From: UBA1413 sp964567485
Lineage (GTDB): Bacteria > Bacteroidota > Bacteroidia > Bacteroidales > Prolixibacteraceae
Length of the DNA: 64,000 nucleotides
Reading direction: 5' to 3'
Assembly: GCA_964567485.1 (NCBI GenBank)
Contig: CAZMMX010000011.1
Coordinates: 18,500-82,499 of the forward strand
In this document: positions 32,738 through 41,410 of the stretch, in pieces
Layout: every line of letters begins with the position of its first letter
Position numbering within the stretch: position 1 is the stretch's first letter
The notes under the pieces: generated by a model
What the model saw: the letters and a program-made list of their open reading frames with translations, nothing else
The model's database searches: none
What the model was told of the DNA's origin: nothing
Translations under genes and position numbers: made by a program

Positions 32738-34189
32738 ATGCAAAGAATGATTTGGGCTGTGCTGGTCATGGCTGTTGTGTGGGTTTCCTGTCAGCCGCAA
32801 CAGGAGAAATGGGATTCGCTGTTGGAAAAGGAGAGCCGTTGGACGGCACTGGAGAGTCCGGCCACTTTCAGTTGGGAAGAGGGCAATTTGGTTTGTTCCG
32901 GAGGTGCTGGCACCCTGATTTTTGACGGTGGAAAGGAGTACCGGGACTTTGTTCTGGAAGCGGAGGTGATGACGGCCCCCGGATCGTTTGCCGAAATTAT
33001 GTTTCACCAGTCACTGTCTGCCGCGATCACTCCTGTACAGGGGTATGGCGTGGTTATTGGCAATTCGGTGCAACAGGATGGGGATCCTGCGCGGGCCATG
33101 AAAACAGGAAGCCTGGCAGGCATCAGGCACCTTTATTTCCCCATGGCAGAAGATGGGGAGTGGTTCACCCTGATGGTCAGGGTCTCTGGAAATCAGGCCG
33201 AGACCTTTGTCAACGGGGTAAGGGTGATGGAATATATCCAGCCTCTCAACCCCTGGCGGAGTGCTGCCACGGGCGGGAAGTTATTTTCTTCGGGGACCTT
33301 TGCGGTACGTCATACTTCCGGGACGGTAAAAATGAGATCCCTGAAGGTAAAGACCCTCCCTGTCGGGGAGGTGGTTCCCCTGAAGGTCGACGAAGCCTGG
33401 GATGCCCGGGTCACCCAACTGATGGAAGCCAATTTTCCGCTGATTGACTATCATATCCACCTGAAAGGAGGACTGACCATTGAAGAAGCCATTGAGAATT
33501 CCCAGAGGCTGGGGATCAACTATGGCATTGCCCCGAATTGCGGGCTTAAATTTCCGGTGACCGATGATGTCTCTCTGGCTGCTTACATGGATACCGTAAG
33601 GGGAAAACCTATTTTCAGGGGAATGCAGGCCGAAGGGAGGGAGTGGATCACCCTTTTCTCTCCTGAAGCGGTGGCGAAATTTGATTATGTCTTTACCGAT
33701 GCCCTCACCTTTACCGATGACAAAGGGAGGAGAAACCGCCTGTGGATTCCCGAAGAGGTATGGGTGGAGGATGAGGAGAAGTTTATGGATCAGTTGGTGG
33801 CTAAGATCGAGGCGATCATGTCGCAGGAACCTGTGGATATCTATGTAAATCCCACGCTTCTGCCCGATGCCCTGATGCCCCGCTATGAGCTGTTATGGAC
33901 TCCGGAAAGGGTGGAAAGGGTGATCAGGGTACTCAGGGATAACCACGTAGCCCTGGAAATCAACGCCCGTTACCAGGTGCCCTCAGCCGCCATCATCAGG
34001 GCAGCCCGGGAGGCCGGACTGAAATTTTCGCTGGGGACCAACAATGCTGCTGCGGACCTGGGACAGCTGGAATACAGCCTGCAGATGATCGATGAATGCG
34101 GCATCACTCCTGTCGAGATCTTCTTCCCGGTGGTCCATGAAAAGAAACCGGTTTTGGTCAGGGGACTCCCTGCGAACATTACGGGATAA
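32738..34189 (+). CDS. Lipoprotein with DUF1080-like and PHP-like domains
   Basis: A 483-residue predicted lipoprotein (lipobox WVSC, Cys18). Residues about 40-210 resemble the DUF1080/3-keto-glycoside hydrolase beta-sandwich: ESPATFSWEEGNLVCSGG, RDFVLEAEVMTAPGSFAEIM and WFTLMVRVSGNQAETFVNG. From about 230 to the end it resembles a PHP-type metal-dependent barrel: IDYHIHLKGGLTIEEAI, MQAEGREW, VDIYVNPTLLPD, ALEINARYQVPS and SLGTNNAAADLGQLEY. The DxHxH start and later His/Glu/Asp residues could bind metals. Together the domains suggest a surface or periplasmic hydrolase for a carbohydrate-linked substrate, which I cannot identify. It ends 7 bp before a convergent gene. Confidence 0.8.
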   Translation: MQRMIWAVLVMAVVWVSCQPQQEKWDSLLEKESRWTALESPATFSWEEGNLVCSGGAGTLIFDGGKEYRDFVLEAEVMTAPGSFAEIMFHQSLSAAITPVQGYGVVIGNSVQQDGDPARAMKTGSLAGIRHLYFPMAEDGEWFTLMVRVSGNQAETFVNGVRVMEYIQPLNPWRSAATGGKLFSSGTFAVRHTSGTVKMRSLKVKTLPVGEVVPLKVDEAWDARVTQLMEANFPLIDYHIHLKGGLTIEEAIENSQRLGINYGIAPNCGLKFPVTDDVSLAAYMDTVRGKPIFRGMQAEGREWITLFSPEAVAKFDYVFTDALTFTDDKGRRNRLWIPEEVWVEDEEKFMDQLVAKIEAIMSQEPVDIYVNPTLLPDALMPRYELLWTPERVERVIRVLRDNHVALEINARYQVPSAAIIRAAREAGLKFSLGTNNAAADLGQLEYSLQMIDECGITPVEIFFPVVHEKKPVLVRGLPANITG

Positions 34190-34196
34190 GGGATTT

Positions 34197-35480
34197 TTAC
34201 ATCAGTCCCTTGAGAATATAAGCGAGGGAGACCCCCAGGTAATTGCCGACGGCATAACCGATCAGTCCGTTCGCGATACCGGTCAGGATAACCTCTTTGT
34301 TCCGGATGGAAGCAGCAACAGCAGGGATAAAGGGTGGGGAAAAGGTAAGGGCGGTGATGGTGATGATCGTGGTGTCGGTGTCGGCCTTAAAGATCTTTGA
34401 AAGCCCCACATGGATGATAATTGAACCGAAAACGGCGACGGCGACGAAGAGGAAGAGGTTCAGGAATTCGATGCTGAACATGGCCCTGAGGTCGGCCATG
34501 GAGGCGATGACCAGCGAGAAGACGATGATAAAGTACATTCCCAGCTGGAAGGTGTGTTCGATGGCGTTGATTTTTTTGACCAGGGAGGCCATTAATCCCA
34601 GAGTCGTCAGCGTCAGGATGATGACAGTAGTCTGAATCTCCTTGGGAACCAGGAGTCCCGCTCCGTAACTGACTGCCACGATGGCTATGGAAATTCCCAT
34701 GGCAACGAGCAGTTGCCTGAACGATTTCCAGGAGAGCATTCCCAGGTAATTGTCGACGCCTTCGGTTTCCTTGATGACCTTGCAAACGGCCTTATGCTTT
34801 TTAGTGTCGGAGAAGTGAACGAGGAAGAGATTAAATACCCTCTGGGCGGCGGTCATCAGGAAAATCAGGACAAAAGCACTCAGCACCATGTCGTAGGTGT
34901 TGGTCAGTATGAAAACGGTAGGGGAGACTTTCAGTGCCGTGGCGATGGCCACCAGGTTGGGTGTCCCTCCGGTGTAAACCCCCACGAGCATGCCTCCCAC
35001 TTTCCATCCTTCCGGAATGCTATCGCCCAGCCACAGGAAACCGGCGAAGATGACGATGATCAGGGAGACCACGCCCAGGATCAGGGATTTCATGGCTTCC
35101 GGGGCCAGGTGAAGCCATCTTTTCAGGTCAAGCGAGAAGAGCAGCAGGGGAATGGCGATGAGAATGACAATATTGGAAGTCAGACTTTGCATGGAAGCCA
35201 TCTGATTGACCATGATGTCGTTGGCGGTGATGGTTCCGGCCTCGGCCATGGACCTGACCTGGTCGGCAGGCAGAAAGAGGGATCCATCGGGTGCCGGCAG
35301 GTTCGCCCGGTAAGCATCGCTCCCCCGGGGCAGAATCCGGATATTCCCCACCACAATCCCCAGAAGATAGGCAATGGCAATGGAGCCTACCCTGTTGATG
35401 GTTTTATTGATGTGTGTGAGATAGATGATCAGAATGGGAGTGAGAAAATAGAAGAGCAAAAGTGAAATGGTCAGAATCAT
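34197..35480 (-). CDS. DUF819 family integral membrane protein
   Basis: A 427-residue inner-membrane protein with about 11-12 hydrophobic helices and no signal peptide. The first helices (LLLFYFLTPILIIYLTH, SIAIAYLLGIVVGN) and the segment VGGMLVGVYTGGTPNLVAIATAL are typical of DUF819 (YjcL-like), a family with the look of a symmetric ion or metabolite transporter. A cytoplasmic loop between the halves contains DTKKHKAVCKVIKE. Substrate unknown. A -7 box (TACCTTTG, minus strand, 35500-35507) sits just upstream, so it is probably transcribed alone. Confidence 0.88.
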   Translation of the reverse strand: MILTISLLLFYFLTPILIIYLTHINKTINRVGSIAIAYLLGIVVGNIRILPRGSDAYRANLPAPDGSLFLPADQVRSMAEAGTITANDIMVNQMASMQSLTSNIVILIAIPLLLFSLDLKRWLHLAPEAMKSLILGVVSLIIVIFAGFLWLGDSIPEGWKVGGMLVGVYTGGTPNLVAIATALKVSPTVFILTNTYDMVLSAFVLIFLMTAAQRVFNLFLVHFSDTKKHKAVCKVIKETEGVDNYLGMLSWKSFRQLLVAMGISIAIVAVSYGAGLLVPKEIQTTVIILTLTTLGLMASLVKKINAIEHTFQLGMYFIIVFSLVIASMADLRAMFSIEFLNLFLFVAVAVFGSIIIHVGLSKIFKADTDTTIITITALTFSPPFIPAVAASIRNKEVILTGIANGLIGYAVGNYLGVSLAYILKGLM

Positions 35481-35499
35481 CTTTGTTCAGTTTATGGAG

Positions 35500-35507
35500 C
35501 AAAGGTA
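35500..35507 (-). promoter_or_regulatory. Predicted -7 box of the DUF819 gene
   Basis: Minus-strand TACCTTTG matches TAnnTTTG, giving a leader of about 16 bases before ATG 35480. It lies just after the terminator of the upstream gene. No clear -33 element. Confidence 0.5.
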
Positions 35508-35520
35508 AGTAATTCACCCG

Positions 35521-35572
35521 AAAAAGAAACCCTCTCTTTCAGAAAGGGTTTTCTGAGAGAGAGGGTTTCTTT
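35521..35572 (-). terminator. Intrinsic terminator of the saccharopine-dehydrogenase-like gene
   Basis: Perfect 15-bp stem: AAAGAAACCCTCTCT (35523-35537) pairs with AGAGAGGGTTTCTTT (35558-35572). On the minus strand it is followed by a T-rich tract, so it terminates the gene ending at 35611. Confidence 0.9.
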
Positions 35573-35610
35573 ATTTCCGTGGGAAATCCGGAAGATAGGG
35601 CGACATAAGG

Positions 35611-36804
35611 TTAAAGCTCCAGGTCAATGTCGTGAAGTTCATGCCAGGGAAGCCCGTTCTGGTTGAGGGCGGTCATGAAGGGGTCGGGATCAAACTCTTC
35701 TACGTTGAAGACTCCCGGTTTTTTCCAGTGTTCCTTCAGGTACATCATGGCGCCGATCATTGCCGGTACGCCGGTGGTGTAGCTGACCGCCTGGGTGCCA
35801 GTTTCGGCATAGGCGGCTTCGTGGCTGCAGTTGTTGTAAACGTAGTAGGTTTTTTCCCTGCCATTTTTGATTCCCCTGATGCGGCAGCCAATGGAGGTCC
35901 ATCCCTTGTAATTCTCACCGAGGTCCCCGGGGTTGGGGAGCACAGCTTTTAGGAACTGGATGGGCACGATCTCGTGACCTTCATACATCACCGGTTCAAT
36001 TCCGGCCATGCCGATATTCTGGATCACCCGCAAATGGGTCAGGTATTCCTGTCCGAAGGTCATCCAGAACCGGGCCCTCTTCAGCGTCGGGAAGTTTTTG
36101 ACCAGCGATTCCAGCTCTTCGTGGTAAATGAGGTAAGACTCCTTGGGGCCGATCTCAGGGTAATTGAGGGGTTTATGAATCTCGTGGGGTTCTGTTTCCA
36201 CCCATTTACCATTATCATAGAATTTCCCCTTCTGGGTGACTTCGCGGATATTAATCTCAGGGTTGAAGTTGGTGGCAAAGGCTTTGCCATGGTCTCCGGC
36301 ATTGCAGTCGACGATGTCGAGGGTGTGGATTTCGTCGAAATGGTGTTTAGCTGCGTAGGCGGTGAATACGCTGGTGACTCCCGGATCAAAGCCGCATCCC
36401 AGGATGGCGGTGATGCCGGCGTCGCGGAATCTCTCCTGGTAAGCCCACTGCCATTTATATTCGAATTTGGCTTCATCCCTCGGCTCATAGTTGGCGGTAT
36501 CGAGGTAGCTGGTTTCGGTTTCGAGGCAGGCATCCATGATGGTGAGGTCCTGGTAGGGCAGGGCCACATTGACCACCAGGTCAGGCTTGAAGGTGCGTAT
36601 CAGGGATACCAGTTGTGGCACATTGTCGGCATCCACTTTAGCCGTTTTTATGCGGTCACCCCCAATTTTACGGGCGATGGCATCACATTTGGATTTGGTA
36701 CGGCTGGCCAGCATAATGTCGCTGAAAACTTCAGGCATGGCTGCCATCTTGTGCACGACAACGGTGCCTACACCCCCTGCTCCAATGACTAATACTCTTC
36801 CCAT
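35611..36804 (-). CDS. Saccharopine-dehydrogenase-family enzyme, probable carboxynorspermidine synthase
   Basis: A 397-residue cytoplasmic oxidoreductase. It starts with the Rossmann motif VLVIGAGGVGTVVVHKMA. Hallmarks shared with carboxynorspermidine/carboxyspermidine dehydrogenase follow: NVALPYQDLTIMDACLETETSYLDTANYE (here in part, LPYQDLTIMDACLE), GCGFDPGVTSVFTAYA and EIHTLDIVDCNAGDHG. The enzyme reductively joins aspartate semialdehyde to a diamine to make carboxylated polyamines in Bacteroidota. The partner decarboxylase NspC is not in the window. A true lysine-pathway saccharopine reductase is less likely. Confidence 0.88.
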   Translation of the reverse strand: MGRVLVIGAGGVGTVVVHKMAAMPEVFSDIMLASRTKSKCDAIARKIGGDRIKTAKVDADNVPQLVSLIRTFKPDLVVNVALPYQDLTIMDACLETETSYLDTANYEPRDEAKFEYKWQWAYQERFRDAGITAILGCGFDPGVTSVFTAYAAKHHFDEIHTLDIVDCNAGDHGKAFATNFNPEINIREVTQKGKFYDNGKWVETEPHEIHKPLNYPEIGPKESYLIYHEELESLVKNFPTLKRARFWMTFGQEYLTHLRVIQNIGMAGIEPVMYEGHEIVPIQFLKAVLPNPGDLGENYKGWTSIGCRIRGIKNGREKTYYVYNNCSHEAAYAETGTQAVSYTTGVPAMIGAMMYLKEHWKKPGVFNVEEFDPDPFMTALNQNGLPWHELHDIDLEL

Positions 36805-36836
36805 ATTGACTTTTTTTTACAAATATGCATTTTATT

Positions 36837-39778
36837 TCACTCTCCAGCCATGGCTTTCTTCAAATTTTCCAGTTTTGCCGCAACCCGGGGGTCTCCTGGT
36901 TTCAGATGCTTTGCCCGGTGGTACCAAACCCTGGCAACGTTATAGTTTTTACCGCTTAGTGCTTTGTCTCCTTCTTGCAGATATTCCAGGAAGGAATTCT
37001 CGGCATTTCCCTGTATTCTTTCGGCCACTTTCATCTGGATATCGGCGATCTGGTCTTTGGCGTACTGGTCGTCGGCCTTTATGGTGAGGGCCCTGTTGTA
37101 CCAACCCCGGGCAACAGCCAGTTGTCCGGCGCGGAAGGCCTCATCCCCCTTGTCGATATACTCCTGGAATTCCCTGTCGCGCTGAGAGAGTTGCAGGGAG
37201 CCCAGGATGCCATTGATCTCAGCGATGCGGCCGGTGGGGTAGGGCTCATTGGCTTTGATCTCCAAGGCTTTATAGTACCAGGCCCTGGAAACGTTGTATT
37301 CTTTGCCCTCGAAGGTCTGGTCGGCGGTTGCAATGATCCCGTTATACAATGCGTCCGTCTCGTTAGTGACGGCTTTTGTGCGTGCCGCGGCTTCTGCTTC
37401 CTTTTCTGCGGCAATGCGGGCCTTTTCGGCTTCGGCTGCCAGCCGTTCTGCTTCCAGTTTTGCCAGCCTTTCAGNNNNNNNNNNNNNNNNNNNNNNNNNN
37501 NNNNNNNNNNNNNNNNNNNNNNNNNNNNNNNNNNNNNNNNNNNNNNNNNNNNNNNNNNNNNNNNNNNNNNNNNNTGACGCGCCTTTTCGGCTTCGGCTGC
37601 CAGCCGTTCTGCTTCCAGTTTTGCCAGCCGTTCAGTCTCGATACGTGCCTTTTCTTCGGCGACTCTGGCCTGTTCTGCGGTAATGGCGTCGATGCGGGCG
37701 ATCATTTCCCCGGGGTATTTTTCTTCACTTATGGCCTGTTGTGCCTTGAGGAATGCCTCCCGGGCTGAGGGATAAGCCTGGCGCCTGAATTCCCGGTCCC
37801 CGGCAGCCACCGCCTCGTTGTAGGCTTGCTGGGCTGCCGCCAGGTTGGCCAGTAGGGTTTCACTTTCCGTGATCTTTTGCTGCGGGTAATTCTCTTCTGG
37901 TTTTTCCCTGAGGGCGTTACGGTATAATGTGATGGCCTGGCTATACTGTTTCTGGGTGAAGAATTCGTCACCCCGGGTGATGGCTTCGGCATATCTTTTT
38001 TCCTGTTCCGCCAGGGCAGCCAGACGTGCTGCTTCTTCGCGGGCCGTTTTTTCTTCGGCCAGGCGTAATTTTTCGGCTTCCAGCTGTGCCTGCCGTTCGG
38101 CTACGAGGCGTTCTTTTTCGCGGGTGAGCTGTTCCTCGCGGGCTTCGATTTCATCTATCTTTTCCAGCATTTGTGCAGGATAGGGTTCTGCGCTCAGGGC
38201 ATTCTGGGCCTCTTCATAAGCCCTGCGTGCCTGCCGGTAATTATTCTGTTTGAACGCCTTATCTCCAGTGGCTACGGCGGCATCGTAGGCTTTTCGGGCA
38301 GCTGCCAGCTCAGCAAGGATGGTCTCAGCCTCGGCGATTCTGGAGGAGGGATAGCTCTCTTCCGGTTTAATCCTGAGGGCTGAACGGTACCCGGTGATCG
38401 CCCGGGTGTAATCCTGTTGTGTGAAGGCCTGATCAGCTGAGGCAATGGCGTCGTTATACTCCTTTGCCTGTTGGGCGAGGGCTTCCTGGCGGGCTGCCTC
38501 CTCCAGTGCGGCCTGTCGGTGCTGTTCTGCCTCTGCCGCTTCCCGGGCTGCGAGTTCCTGTGCCAGCCGTTCGGCCTCCAAGCGGGCTTTCTCGGCTTCC
38601 GCCGCCTTTTGTTCAGCCTCCAGGCGTGCCTGCCGTTCGGCTTCCACACGTGCCTTTTCTTCGGCCATGCGGGCTTTTTCGGCTTCGGCGGCTAGTCGCT
38701 CCGCTTCCAGGGTGGCGAGGCGTTCGGCTTCGCGACGTGCATTTTCTTCAGCCAGCCAGCGCTCTTCGGCTTCGGTGGCCAGGCGTGCTGCCTGTTCCTG
38801 TGCCAGCCGTTCGGCCTCTAACCGGGCCTTTTCCTGTGCCAGACGTGCCTGTTCTGTTTCGGCGACCAGCCTGTCGATTTCGGAGATGCGCCCGGAAGCA
38901 TAAGGGTCTCCCCCCTTAACTTCAAGTGCCAGAGAGTACTGTTCTCTGGCGCCCGGCCATGCCATCAGCCCGAAAAGCCGGTCGGCTTCCCCGATTATTT
39001 CCTTATACCTTTCGGCATTCTGCCGGTCGAGTTCTGCCTGCAATCCCAGAATAGCTATCAGGTCGTTGATTTCGGCGATCCTGTCTTTTGGAAACTGCTC
39101 ATTCGGGAATACCCGGCTAGCGGCCTTGTAATCCCCCAAAGAAGCGATATATTCACCCTGGTCGAATTCGCTGCCTGCCTTTTTCAGCAGACCGTCATAT
39201 TCCTTTTTTAGTTCCGCGAGTTCTGCTGCCGAGAGCTTCTTTAACAGATCAGCTTCCCTTCTGACATTCTGGCTCTGCCAGATGGCCTGGTCAATCAGCC
39301 TTTTGATCTGGGGATTGTTATAATAGGTCTCGGGAATGAAATTGTCTACCGAAGAAGAATAGTATATTTTCATGATAGCATTCTCGGAAAAGGTACGGTC
39401 GACGCCTTTTATTTCCGTAAAAAGGTTCACATCGACCGGAAAGGGAGGGAACTTGCGATCACGGCGAAGGACTTCGGGGGGGACATGTGTGGAAATGACG
39501 ATTTTTTGGGGAAAGTTCTCATTTCTCTGAAAGATAAGGACATAGTCATTGTTGAATTCGAATCTGAGTTCGAATTTTCCGTCGGGCAGCACCTGGTAGT
39601 CCTTCATGGGCTGTCCGTTGCGGTTCATGCGTATGATGGCGCCGTTCACATTTCCCTGTTCCGTGGTGACTTTTCCTGTCAGGAAAAGACCTCCGGGTTC
39701 CTGCTGGGCGGCTGATATTGCCGGTATGACGAGCAGTAGAAGTATGATGCGGGCGAACATCCTGTAAAAATGCTCCAT
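36837..39778 (-). CDS. Exported coiled-coil/TPR repeat protein, interrupted by an assembly gap
   Basis: I join two coding pieces, 39778-37575 and 37474-36837, into one gene. The N-terminal part (about 734 residues) has a signal peptide (ARIILLLLVIPAISAAQ) and a beta-rich domain (GLFLTGKVTTEQGNVNGAIIRM, residues about 30-130). TPR-like blocks (YTRAITGYRSALRIKPEESYP and kin) then alternate with Glu/Ala/Lys/Arg coiled-coil repeats. The C-terminal part (about 212 residues) continues the coiled coil and adds three TPR-like units ending in LENLKKAMAGE. The 100-N gap puts the halves out of frame; a true gap length of 2 modulo 3 would restore it. A start at 39760 is also possible. It probably scaffolds an envelope complex; no closer function is evident. 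Confidence 0.8.
37475..37574. other. Scaffold gap of 100 N inside a repeat
   Basis: Exactly 100 N, a conventional placeholder for unknown length. The sequences on both sides carry the same repeat of about 55 bp, encoding ERLAKLEAERLAAEAEKAR, with one base difference near the edge. The assembler evidently failed in tandem coiled-coil repeats. Confidence 0.97.
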
Positions 39779-39927
39779 AGTTAATACCTTACCAAGAAGA
39801 AACGCAAAATAAAACAAATAATTATCCTGTTGTTTTTTTTACCGGTGATCTTCCGGTTTTTATCAGAGGAGCCCTACGTAATCTCAGAATATTTGTGTTA
39901 GTTTGAGGAAATAACTGTTGCCGGAGT

Positions 39928-41403
39928 ATGAAAACAGAAGAAAAGGATCGCGAAATTCTCCTTTTTGAAGCTTTGCTGCCGCTGGTTTTTCTGATCGGGT
40001 TACTGGCCGCCAATGTTTTTCTTTTTGAGGATACGCTGGCGGGGTCCAACCAGATGGCGCTGTTGTTGGCGGCAGCGGTGGCTTCCCTTCTGGCCTTCAG
40101 GACGGGAGTCTCCTGGAAGAGGATACTGAAGAAGATGACGGGGACTATTCATTCGGCGATGCCTGCCATCCTGATTCTTCTGATCATTGGGGCCCTGGCG
40201 GGAACCTGGATGATCAGTGGTGTAGTTCCGGCCATGATATTTTACGGTTTAGAGATTATCTCGCCCCGTTTGTTTCTCTTCACAGCAGTGATCGTTGGGG
40301 CCATCGTGAGTGTGGCCACGGGGAGTTCCTGGTCGACGGTGGCGACCATCGGGGTGGCACTTCTGGGGATTGGCAAGGCCATCGGGATCAACGAGGCGGT
40401 AGTGGCCGGAGCCATCATCAGCGGGGCGTATTTTGGCGATAAGATGTCGCCCCTGAGTGATACCACGAATCTGGCGCCTGCCATGGCTGGTACCGATGTC
40501 TTCACCCATGTGAGGTACATGGCCTATACGACCACCCCTTCCATGATCCTCACTCTTATTATCTTTCTGGCGATTGGTTTCAGCTATGATTTCAGCGGCA
40601 GTGCTGTCGACGTGGAGAGTGTTCAGGGGACTATCAGTGCGACTTTTCATATCAGTTTGTGGCTTTTCCTGGTGCCTCTGTTTTTGCTGACGATCATCAT
40701 CCTGAAGGTTCCTCCCTTGCCGGCGTTACTGGCCGGGGCCCTTGCCGGGGCGTTGTGTGCGGTGATCTTCCAGCCGCAGATCATCACCGGCGTGGCCGAG
40801 GATGCCGGCAGTTACTTGCAGGCCTGTTACACTGCCTCCATGCAGGCGATGTTTGGCAAGGTGTCCCTCACCACTCCCAATGAAAACGTCAATGAACTAC
40901 TGAGCACCACGGGAATGCGGGGGATGTTGGATACCATCTGGCTGATTCTTTCGGCGATGATTTTCGGGGGAGCCATGGAAGCTGCCGGATTCCTGCGCAG
41001 GATCACCAGTCCGGTGATCAGGTACGCCAATACGGCAGCCTCCCTGGTAGCCTCCACGGTGGGTACCTGCCTCTTCTTCAACTTCACAGCTTCCGACCAG
41101 TACATCTCCATCGTCATTCCGGGAAGGATGTACCGGAAGGCCTATCAGCAGATGGGGCTCAAGCCGGAAGTGCTCAGCCGTACCCTGGAGGATTCGGGGA
41201 CGATGACCTCCGTGCTGATTCCCTGGAATACCTGTGGGGCCACACAGTCACGCGTGCTGGGGGTGGCCACCCTCGACTACCTTCCCTATTGCTTCTTTAA
41301 CCTGATCAGTCCGGTGATGTCCATCCTTTTTGCCCTCTTCAATATCAGGATCCGCCGTATCCTGGGCGCGGCCTCCCCCGGTGAAACTGAGGCACTTTCC
41401 TGA
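39928..41403 (+). CDS. nhaC: Na+/H+ antiporter NhaC family
   Basis: A 491-residue inner-membrane protein with about 11-12 predicted helices. The family signature region reads SVATGSSWSTVATIGVALLGIG, shown in part as TGSSWSTVATIGVAL. It continues with AGAIISGAYFGDKMSPLSDTTNLA, which holds the conserved DKMSPLSDTTNLA. The late EDSGTMTSVLIPWNTCGATQ motif is also present. It exchanges sodium (or another solute) for protons; some relatives are malate-lactate antiporters, so the substrate is not certain. It is transcribed alone and ends 7 bp before the convergent asmA-like gene. Confidence 0.94.
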   Translation: MKTEEKDREILLFEALLPLVFLIGLLAANVFLFEDTLAGSNQMALLLAAAVASLLAFRTGVSWKRILKKMTGTIHSAMPAILILLIIGALAGTWMISGVVPAMIFYGLEIISPRLFLFTAVIVGAIVSVATGSSWSTVATIGVALLGIGKAIGINEAVVAGAIISGAYFGDKMSPLSDTTNLAPAMAGTDVFTHVRYMAYTTTPSMILTLIIFLAIGFSYDFSGSAVDVESVQGTISATFHISLWLFLVPLFLLTIIILKVPPLPALLAGALAGALCAVIFQPQIITGVAEDAGSYLQACYTASMQAMFGKVSLTTPNENVNELLSTTGMRGMLDTIWLILSAMIFGGAMEAAGFLRRITSPVIRYANTAASLVASTVGTCLFFNFTASDQYISIVIPGRMYRKAYQQMGLKPEVLSRTLEDSGTMTSVLIPWNTCGATQSRVLGVATLDYLPYCFFNLISPVMSILFALFNIRIRRILGAASPGETEALS

Positions 41404-41410
41404 CGGCCGG

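Noticed and set aside
37079..39817. Single 912-residue frame running through the N gap
   Set aside because: The portion after the gap is out of frame: the natural reading there is the TPR-like frame ending at 36837. The arbitrary gap length causes it.
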